This document shows positions 1 through 5,249 of a stretch of DNA of 5,249 nucleotides, in pieces. The notes beneath the pieces are model-generated. The model saw only the letters and a list, made by a program, of their open reading frames with translations. It was not told where the DNA came from and ran no database searches. Source of the DNA: Planctomycetota bacterium (lineage in GTDB: Bacteria; Planctomycetota; UBA1135); contig DNPI01000182.1 of NCBI GenBank assembly GCA_003501525.1, forward strand, positions 1 through 5,249. Reading direction: 5' to 3'. The first letter of the stretch is position 1; every line of letters begins with the position of its first letter. A program made the translations under genes and the position numbers.

Positions 1-377
1 CGGCGCTGGAGGCTGTGCTCGAAATACATGGTTTGGGTGAGAGCTTTGCGCTTCGACGTATTCCTGCATTGGCTATGTTGGCCGCATCGCCCGAATCCAT
101 TGGTGCGACTGAGCCGGTTGTGGTTAATTGGTTAAAGGCAAAAGTCCCCAATCTGAGCATCGAATCAGTTGAATGTGAAGGACGTGTTGGTTCCGGAGCG
201 AGTCCCGTTGCCCATTTGCCAGGCCCTGGGCTGAGTCTTAGTCATCCTGACATGGATGCGGCTTCTCTGGCGGCATCTTTGCGTCGTCCGCCGATAGGGC
301 TTTACTCTCGAGTTCAGGGTGACCGGGTCGTTGTCGATTTGCGCACCTTGATTGGCGAGACAGTTTTTAATCATTAA
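1..377 (+). CDS. selA: L-seryl-tRNA(Sec) selenium transferase (selenocysteine synthase), C-terminal part, 5' end outside window
   Basis: This PLP enzyme converts Ser-tRNA(Sec) to Sec-tRNA(Sec) using selenophosphate, in the cytoplasm. Only the last 124 or so codons are visible; the reading frame is open from base 3, so the true start and the PLP-binding lysine lie upstream of the window. What is seen is a typical SelA C-terminus: an IPALAML segment, then EGRVGSGASPVAHLPG (the glycine-rich segment that reads GGGSLPG or similar in the family), and the closing RRPPIGLYSRVQGDRVVVDLRTL block (about 20 residues, ending just before the stop), which matches the family's terminal pattern of a PP-I-G-R element followed by LDLRT. 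The gene ends with TAA at 375-377, 50 bases before the next start. Its neighbours are selD and selC, which agrees fully with the assignment. Calling a GTG at 15-17 as a start would be an edge artefact. Confidence 0.93.
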   Translation, partial: ALEAVLEIHGLGESFALRRIPALAMLAASPESIGATEPVVVNWLKAKVPNLSIESVECEGRVGSGASPVAHLPGPGLSLSHPDMDAASLAASLRRPPIGLYSRVQGDRVVVDLRTLIGETVFNH

Positions 378-388
378 AAGGCAAAAGA

Positions 389-419
389 ATTCGGCGACAG
401 TGGCCTGTTTCAACCGAAT
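389..419 (+). promoter_or_regulatory. Two-part RNA hairpin in the selA / selenoprotein intergenic gap
   Basis: ATTCGG at 389-394 is the exact reverse complement of CCGAAT at 414-419. Inside it GACAG (396-400) pairs with CTGTT (405-409, one G-U pair) around a TGGC loop. This gives 11 base pairs with a small asymmetric internal loop. It sits directly after the selA stop and ends three bases before the AGAGG (422-426) in front of the next start. No U-run follows, so it is not a classical intrinsic terminator. It could be a leader structure affecting translation of the selenoprotein gene, a processing site, or chance. The pairing is seen; the function is unknown. Confidence 0.35.
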
Positions 420-427
420 ATAGAGGC

Positions 428-3400
428 ATGCTCGTTGCGCTAGCTATTCTTGCTTTGCCGAGACTGATTCCTTTGCAGGAACCGGGGAAGGATTCAGTGT
501 TGCTGCCGGATAGGGGACAAGATTTGCCTGAGTGGGCTTTGGAAGAGCAGAAGAGAAAGGACCCAGGCGTCGATCAATGGCGGACAGAGGTCCTCCATGA
601 TTTAGCTAAACCGAAAATTGTTGCCATTCTCGAGGCCGCGGTAGGGGATAAGCCACCAATGGCGGAAGTTTCGGGGATTCCGGAAGCTGCAGAGATAGTA
701 GTTGACCGTGGTTGGATAGCTATTCGCCGGGCTGAGGGCGGCGCAGACGGGGATTTTGCTGCACTTGGTGACCGTATTTGGGAGACAATGGGGGAAGATG
801 CTGTTATCCATGTTCATGCGAAAATTGTTCGCATCTTTCTTGGTGATGCACGGGATTTCTCTAGCTCTGTACTCGTTCGGATGGATGGCATTGCTGGAGA
901 AGGCCGAGTTCAAATCAATTTGGGTTTAGATGTTCATTGGAGCGAATCAGGCAACGATGCTGATTTAATTCTCAACGCTGCGGAAGTGACCTCCTGGGAG
1001 GAGATTTCGGTCCCGCGGCCGCTCTTTGCCGATTTCACAAAAAGAATTTTTGGAAAAAATACAAATTGGCGGAACGAAACACTCAAAGGTGTAGGGGAAT
1101 GGCGGGATCGCACTGATCGACTGATGGGGAGATCTTTTATTGGTGCTCAAGGAGTTGCTGTCGGTGATGTGAATGGCGACGGTCGAGACGAGATTTATCT
1201 TTGCCAGCAAGGAGGGATTCCGAACCGCCTCTATATGCATACCCCTGGTGGGGATGCCGCTGATGTTACTGCTCAGGCGCAGCTAGGGTTTTTGGAGAAT
1301 ACTCGTGCTGCACTTTTCTTGGATATAGATGAGGATGGTCACCAAGATTTAGTGATGGCGATGGGGCCTAATCTTTTATTGGCTTTTAACGATGGTCAGG
1401 GGGTGTTTCGTGAGCTTGTGCCAATTGAAGGAGAAGGTGTTGAAGATATTTACTCCCTTGCAGCGGCTGATTTTGATGGTGATGGGGACCTTGATATTTA
1501 TGCATGCCGCTATGTCTTGAACGGACTTCTCGGCGGAGTGCCGACGCCTTACCACGACGCAGACAATGGGGCACCTAACCTTTTTTTCCGCCAGGAGACA
1601 TCACACAGATGGGTTTTGGCTACTGATGAGGTCGGTCTTGGGGAGAACAATAGAAAATTTAGCTTGGCTGCTTTGTGGGAGGACTTTGATGGTGATGGTG
1701 ACCCAGACCTTTATGTCGCGAATGACTTTGGCCGCAACAATTTTTATCGAAATGACGAGGGCCGTTTCACTGATGTTGCTGATGTTGCCGGTGCGGAAGA
1801 TCTAGCGGCTGGAATGGGTGTTAGTAGTGCAGATTACGACCTTGATGGTGACTGGGATATTTATGTGAGCAATATGTTTAGTGCGGCTGGTCAGCGGATT
1901 GCACCTCAGGCTAACCGCTTTATGGGCGGGGAAAATCAGGATATCCACGGCCACTATGTGCGCCATGCCCGCGGGAATACTTTGCTGGAGAACCTCGGTG
2001 ATGGAACATTTCGTGATGTGACAGATGAAGCCGGAGTGGCCGTAGGAGGGTGGGCGTGGGGAGGAACTTTTGTGGATATCGACAACGATGGTTTGCCGGA
2101 TATCCATTCGCCTGATGGGTTTGTCACTAATCGAGAAACGGACGATTTGTGAAGTTTTTTTTGGCGACGCGTGACGTCGCAGAGCCCTGCCGGAACTGAA
2201 CCCACTGACGCTTATCAGCAGGCGTGGTCTGCGATTCAGAATATGGTGATGAACGAAGGCGAATCCTGGAGCGGTCGAGAGCAGAATCATCTGTTTTTGA
2301 ACACAGGCACTTCACGATTTGCTGATGTTAGTTTCGCTGCTGCTCTTGACCATATCGACGATGGCCGCTGTGTAGTCCCGATTGACTGGGATGATGATGG
2401 CAGGTTAGACCTTTTGCTTAAGAATCGGACTGCTCCACGTGTGCGGTTGATGCGCAATACGGTTGCCGGTGCTGGGCGCTTTCTTACTCTTGATCTAGAG
2501 GGGGTGGATTGCAATCGAGATGCTATCGGTGCCCGAGTTGAGATTGTGGCTAATGGAAAAACTTTTGTCCGTAGTCTGCGCGCCGGCGAAGGTTACTTGG
2601 CTCAAGGAAGCAAGCGACTGCATTTTGGCTTGGGTGATGCAAAGACAGTAGAGACAATGAACGTATTCTGGCCGGATGGTTCTGTAGATGCATTCTCAGG
2701 AGTCAAAAGCAATTCTCGCTACTCTCTTTTGCAGGGAGAGGATTTGAAGCGTCGGCCTCCTCATACGGTGGCCGCTTATAAGGATATGGAGGGGGAAACT
2801 GTTGAGCTTGAAAATCGTCGGATTTCGCGTCTGGCCCTAGTCGAGAAATTACCGTTGGCGGCTCTGAGGATTCCAGGCTTTGATGAGCCAGACAGGCGAG
2901 TTGCGGCCTTAAGGGGGCAGGGGCCAATCCTTTTAACATTTTTCAGCCTTGATTGCCCTGACTGTGCCCGTGAGTTTCGAGCTTTTTCAAGGCGCAAATC
3001 GGACTGGGATAAAATGGGGCTGAAAATCGTGCCGCTTTGTGTTGATGGCACGGAAAGGCGCCTGGAGGCTCGCGCATGGTTGTCAGAGCAGGGATTCGTT
3101 GATTTTGGTGGTATGGCTGATGCTTGGCTGTTGAGTGCGCTGGAAGTCGTTATGGGTGAAATTATTGGCCGGTATCCTGGGACGCCAACTCCTACTAGCT
3201 TGCTTCTTGATAGAGAAGGTCAGCTCGTGCTTTTCTTTCAAGGTCGAATGGCTGCCGGAGAATTACTACGTGACTTGAGGGCGTTGGAAAAGCTCAACCC
3301 GCGAGACACATCCTCGTCTTCTATGGCTGGTGGTCGCCGCGCTCGACGTGTCGAGCGCGACTTTGAAGGCCTTGCGGATGACTTTGGCGCGCTGGGTATG

Positions 3401-3469
3401 AATGACATGGCTGATTTCTATCGGGCTCTAGCGGAGCGTAGAGCTTCAGAAGTAGAACCTTCTGATTAA
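428..3469 (+). CDS. Predicted selenoprotein: CRTAC1-like FG-GAP/ASPIC-UnbV protein fused to a thioredoxin-like domain, Sec at residue 575
   Basis: Read through the UGA at 2150-2152, this is one frame of 1013 residues. Visible parts in order: a short hydrophobic N-terminus (about 2-18, MLVALAILALPRLIPL), which suggests export or membrane anchoring; an unrecognised region (about 20-235); then FG-GAP/VCBS loops of DxDxDG type at D247 (DVNGDGRDE), D299, D348 (DFDGDGDLD), D419, D469, D550 and D653, as in calcium-binding integrin-like propellers; an ASPIC/UnbV domain (about 685-760, with NRDAIGARVEI, GEGYLAQGSKRLHFGLG and FWPDGSV); and a thioredoxin-like domain (about 835-965) with CPDC at 843-846 and a TPT cis-proline-type loop near 922. 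A charged tail ends the protein. The residues around the UGA (DDL-U-SFFWRR, then SQSP) resemble the segment joining the last repeats to ASPIC in relatives, so the two halves belong together. The substrate is unknown. The start is uncertain: AGAGG (422-426) is only one base from the ATG, and the frame is open upstream to 371. Alternative: a sequencing error or nonsense mutation in an ordinary Cys/Asp homologue, which is less likely here. Confidence 0.88.
2150..2152 (+). other. In-frame UGA read as selenocysteine (Sec575)
   Basis: The codon TGA lies in the same frame as 428-2149 upstream and 2153-3469 downstream. No other stop interrupts the 1013 residues. Homology-like sequence continues on both sides without a gap, and the only available restart is a GTG at 2171 inside the hairpin loop with no ribosome binding site. 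Together with the selA, selD and selC neighbours and the hairpin at 2164-2180, this supports recoding rather than termination. Confidence 0.88.
2164..2180 (+). promoter_or_regulatory. Bacterial SECIS element for Sec575
   Basis: GCGACG (2164-2169) and CGTCGC (2175-2180) form a perfect 6-bp stem with a 5-nt loop CGTGA (2170-2174). The hairpin is 17 nt long and starts 11 nt after the UGA. The first two loop bases include a G and it is followed by U, as SelB recognition is known to favour. As I recall, the E. coli fdhF minimal SECIS is also 17 nt at 11 nt spacing. Unlike fdhF, the upper stem has no bulged U. Weak pairing of the U-run at 2160-2162 with 2182-2184 (UA and GU pairs) could add a lower stem below a G/A mismatch. 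The element is inside the coding sequence, so it also encodes residues of the conserved segment. Confidence 0.8.
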
Positions 3470-3530
3470 GCTTCGAAGGAATAACCCCTGAGTGGATTGT
3501 GGCCTCGCGGCCTAGGGCTTATCCTCCCCT

Positions 3531-4565
3531 ATGTCCTTGAGTAAACGTCTTACCGAATACGCCGATTGCAGCGGTTGAGCGGCTAAGTTGCCGCAGGGGG
3601 AACTCGCGCAGGTTCTGCAGCGAATAGCTCCCGCCGCTTCGTCGGATGCACTACTCGCAGGCCCGAATGGGTTTGACGATTCGGGCGCGGTACGTCTTGG
3701 CAATGGCCGTGTTGGTCTCCATACCGTCGATTTCTTCCCTCCAGTTGTCGATGACCCCGCGGCTTATGGAGAGATCGCTGCCGCTAATGCTTTGTCGGAT
3801 ATATATGCTTGCGGAGGGGAGCCGAAAGTAGTTCTGAACATAGCAGGTTTTCCAGAAGAATGGGGGAAGGAGATTGTCTTGCCTATAGTCGATGCTGCTG
3901 TGGCGAAGGTGGCAGAATCCGGCGCCATTTGGGCTGGTGGGCATACAGTGAGATCGAAAGAGCCCCTATTTGGGTTCGCAGTTTTTGGAGAGGTTGCTGA
4001 GGATGCTCTTGTCACCAATGCTGGTGCTCGTCCAGGCGATCTTCTTTTCCTTACTAAGCCTTTGGGATGCGGGCCTTTAAATACAGCAGTGAAGCGCGGC
4101 TCTGCAGATCCTGGCCACGTGGCTGCAGCATGCGCGGGCATGGCTCGCCTTAATGCTGCTGCTGGCGCAGCGCTTTTAGCCTCTGGGTCTAAAGCGGCAA
4201 CTGATGTGACTGGGTTTGGGCTAATGGGGCATGCGGCGAATTTGGCGAAAGCTTCTGATGTGGGCTTGGATATCAAGGCAGTTGCTCTTCCTCTTTACGA
4301 GGGCGCTGCCGAATTAGCGGCGGCTGATGTTTTCTCAGGTAGCTCAATGCGTGGTCGTCAGACTCTGGAAGGTATTGTCGAAATTTCTTCGTCTGTGCCT
4401 TCTTGGTTGGCGAGCTTGTGTTTTGATGCTGAAACCAGTGGCGGCATCCTTGCTTGTGTCCCGGGCAATGGCCGCTCTGCGTTTGAGGCAGCTTTTCCTG
4501 AGGATTGCCCACCGGTCTTTGTAGGCGAAGTGGTTGAAGGCTTACCGTGTGTCCGTTTGGGGTGA
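3531..4565 (+). CDS. selD: Selenide, water dikinase (selenophosphate synthetase), Sec-containing at residue 16
   Basis: SelD makes selenophosphate from selenide and ATP, the selenium donor for SelA. Starting at ATG 3531 and reading the UGA at 3576-3578 as Sec gives 344 residues, close to the 347 of E. coli SelD. The N-terminus KRLTEYADCSGUAAKLP aligns with E. coli RLTQYSHGAGCGCKISP: Sec16 replaces catalytic Cys17 and K19 matches essential Lys20, while Ala18 replaces the second, dispensable Cys19. Further family motifs: DDSGAV (D49, D50, nucleotide/metal binding), TVDFFPPVVDDP (from T65), IAAANALSDIYACGG, GGHT near 136-139, ATDVTGFGLMGH (D225 to H234) and DAETSGGIL (from D299). A start at TTG 3588 would delete the active-site loop. 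TAG at 3513 closes the frame upstream, leaving ATG 3531 or TTG 3537. No good ribosome binding site is visible; AGGG at 3514-3517 is 13 nt away. The gene follows the selenoprotein gene by 61 bases and ends with TGA. Confidence 0.95.
3576..3578 (+). other. In-frame UGA read as selenocysteine (Sec16 of SelD)
   Basis: This TGA falls at the position of the catalytic cysteine of SelD (CSG-U-AAK, equivalent to Cys17 in E. coli). The SelD N-terminal pattern RLTEYAD is intact before it and the rest of SelD follows in frame. Sec-containing SelD proteins are well established, for example in Haemophilus influenzae, so this reading is strongly supported. Confidence 0.94.
3604..3623 (+). promoter_or_regulatory. 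Candidate SECIS element for SelD Sec16 (best of three overlapping hairpins)
   Basis: TCGC (3604-3607) pairs with GCGA (3620-3623), and GCAG (3608-3611) pairs with CTGC (3615-3618), with A3619 bulged and a GTT loop (3612-3614). That is 8 base pairs, with loop base one a G, 33 nt after the UGA, within the 16-37 nt range I recall for bacterial SECIS searches. Two rivals exist. One has AGTT (3586-3589) with AACT (3601-3604) plus CC/GG pairs around a loop starting at 3593, only 14 nt from the UGA. The other is GCGGC (3579-3583) with GCCGC (3590-3594), probably too close to the UGA. The need for a SECIS is firm; which hairpin serves is not. Confidence 0.45.
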
Positions 4566-4604
4566 GTCAATTCTTACAGGGCGCAGCTAGGATGAAGTGC
4601 ACAA

Positions 4605-4701
4605 GGGGGCGGATCGGGGCTGGTGTCCCGTACGGCCTTCAAAGCCGCTGGGGGCTCGCTTGGCGAGTCCCGGTGGGTTCGATTCCCATGCGCCCCCGCC
4701 A
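4605..4701 (+). tRNA. selC: tRNA-Sec (anticodon UCA)
   Basis: This 97-nt tRNA carries Ser and then Sec to UGA codons with SelB. The parts fit bacterial tRNA-Sec closely. The acceptor is GGGGGCG (4605-4611) with CGCCCCC (4691-4697), and an eighth position is G4612 against G4690. The D-arm is 6 bp (4615-4620 with 4625-4630) with a 4-nt TGGT loop, diagnostic of tRNA-Sec. The anticodon loop is CTTCAAA (4637-4643) with anticodon TCA at 4639-4641. The long variable arm has nine pairs (4651-4659 with 4663-4671, loop TTG). The T-arm is 4673-4677 with 4685-4689, loop TTCGATT. The discriminator is G4698 and CCA is encoded (4699-4701). It starts 39 nt after selD; TAGGAT (4588-4593) is a weak possible -10 box, so it may be co-transcribed or have its own promoter. 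Confidence 0.97.
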
Positions 4702-4706
4702 TTTAT

Positions 4707-5249
4707 ATGGACCACCTGACAGATCGTGGCCAGCTTGTTGAAGCTCTAGCCGCTGGCCACCGGCCGCGGGAAGAGTGGGCTCTTGGCTTGGAATTCGAAC
4801 AGTTTGTGACTGGGCCGGACTGTCTCCCTCGACAGTATTCAGGCCTAGGCGGAGTGGAGGAGCTTTTGCGGGAATTGGGAGCTAGGACAGGTTGGGGGCT
4901 TGTTTGTGAGGAAGGCCGAGTTCTTGGGTTGAGCGCTCCTGATGGTCGTGCGGTCACCTTAGAGCCTGGAGCTCAACTTGAATTCGGTTCTCGGCCGGAG
5001 AAGACACTTAAAGCACTTGAAATTCAACTCCAGGAGTATTGTGGTCATTTGAAGTGTTTGGCGGAGGAGCGAAGTGTCCGATTTTTGGCAGTAGGTGCTC
5101 ATCCGACAGCCTCACCTGAAGATATGGAGCGCATCCCTAAGCGTCGCTACGATTTTCTTGAACCTGTTTTGCGTGAAGCGTCCGACTTAGGATTATGGAT
5201 GATGCGGTGTACTGCGGGTATTCAGGTCAATTTTGACCATGCCGATGAA
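4707..5249 (+). CDS. gshA: Glutamate-cysteine ligase, GCS2/plant-like class, N-terminal 181 residues, 3' end outside window
   Basis: This enzyme joins glutamate and cysteine by a gamma bond in an ATP-dependent reaction, the first step of glutathione synthesis, in the cytoplasm. The visible half shows GLEFEQF (27-33; GTEHEKF in the family), LEPGAQLE (85-92; the LEPGGQ-E active-site strand), VGAHP, IPKRRYDFL (P144, R147-Y148; the MPKxRY motif) and MMRCTAGIQVNFD (ending at D177; the T-x-x-x-QVN-D motif). The N-terminal DRGQLVEALAAGHRPREEWALG matches the family's usual lead-in, which supports the ATG at 4707. That ATG is only 5 nt after the tRNA 3' end and has no ribosome binding site of its own. 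The EgtA-type ligase of ergothioneine synthesis belongs to the same superfamily and cannot be ruled out from half a protein without neighbours. Confidence 0.88.
   Translation, partial: MDHLTDRGQLVEALAAGHRPREEWALGLEFEQFVTGPDCLPRQYSGLGGVEELLRELGARTGWGLVCEEGRVLGLSAPDGRAVTLEPGAQLEFGSRPEKTLKALEIQLQEYCGHLKCLAEERSVRFLAVGAHPTASPEDMERIPKRRYDFLEPVLREASDLGLWMMRCTAGIQVNFDHADE

Noticed and set aside
1160..2110. Repeated GATGGTGATGG-like DNA suggesting a tandem DNA repeat
   Set aside because: These are the codons of the DxDxDG calcium loops, spaced by unique sequence; it is protein-level repetition, not a DNA repeat array.
1802..2290. A 162-residue open frame on the minus strand
   Set aside because: It lies opposite the FG-GAP repeats and the Sec codon region, has no recognisable family features, and the plus strand there is clearly coding.
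2171..3469. A separate second gene starting at GTG 2171, encoding ASPIC plus thioredoxin-like domains
   Set aside because: The GTG lies inside the SECIS loop, has no ribosome binding site, is in the same frame as the upstream gene, and would drop the SFFWRR segment that continues the upstream protein.
3501..3512. GGCC-TCGC-GGCC hairpin between the selenoprotein gene and selD as a terminator
   Set aside because: The stem is only 4 pairs and no U-run follows it, so it is too weak to call.
3764..4276. A 170-residue open frame on the minus strand opposite selD
   Set aside because: Composition is Ala/Pro/Ser-rich as expected from the antisense of selD codons; no motif or start signal supports it.
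3588..4565. SelD starting at TTG 3588
   Set aside because: This would remove the active-site loop CSGUAAK and the RLTEY motif; ATG 3531 with a Sec codon gives the normal SelD length.
4579..4591. A 12-base match (GGCGCAGCTAGG) shared with about 1276-1287
   Set aside because: A single 12-mer match is expected by chance in a window this size, and one copy is inside coding sequence.
4588..4593. TAGGAT as a -10 promoter box for selC
   Set aside because: Only 4 of 6 bases match the consensus and no convincing -35 lies at the right distance; mentioned only as a possibility.

Overview
The window is a selenocysteine (Sec) locus, all on the + strand. It runs: the 3' end of selA (1-377); a very large CRTAC1-like FG-GAP/ASPIC gene (428-3469); selD (3531-4565); the tRNA-Sec gene selC (4605-4701); and the 5' part of a glutamate-cysteine ligase gene (4707 to the window edge). 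No selB is present here; it must lie elsewhere if the pathway works.

The main result is that two genes are each interrupted by a single in-frame UGA that is best read as Sec. In the large gene the UGA is at 2150-2152 (residue 575). The frame continues directly into a conserved-looking SFFWRR stretch. A perfect 6-bp hairpin with a 5-nt loop starts exactly 11 nt after the UGA, which is the geometry of a minimal bacterial SECIS element. Read through, the gene encodes one protein of about 1013 residues: a short hydrophobic N-terminus, a seven-motif DxDxDG calcium-loop propeller, an ASPIC/UnbV domain and a C-terminal thioredoxin-like domain with a CPDC motif. I do not know of a description of Sec in this architecture, and it is the candidate for something new. 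In selD the UGA is at 3576-3578 (residue 16), exactly where E. coli SelD has its catalytic Cys17, so the selenophosphate synthetase is itself a selenoprotein. Ordinary gene calling would split the first gene in two and start selD about 19 codons late.

The genes fit together as a pathway. SelD makes selenophosphate. SelA uses it to convert Ser-tRNA(Sec) to Sec-tRNA(Sec), with the selC product as the tRNA. The product is then used at the UGA codons of the neighbouring gene and of selD itself. The glutathione-type ligase downstream may be linked through thiol chemistry, since glutathione is a common selenite reductant, but that is inference from position only.

The organism is a bacterium with moderate GC content. 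The plant/alphaproteobacterial-type glutamate-cysteine ligase, the ASPIC-domain protein and the Sec machinery suggest an uncultured Gram-negative lineage, perhaps deltaproteobacterial-grade or a related marine group. This placement is low confidence. The window has no CRISPR array, insertion sequence, integrase or large repeat, and no gene-free stretch longer than 61 bases.
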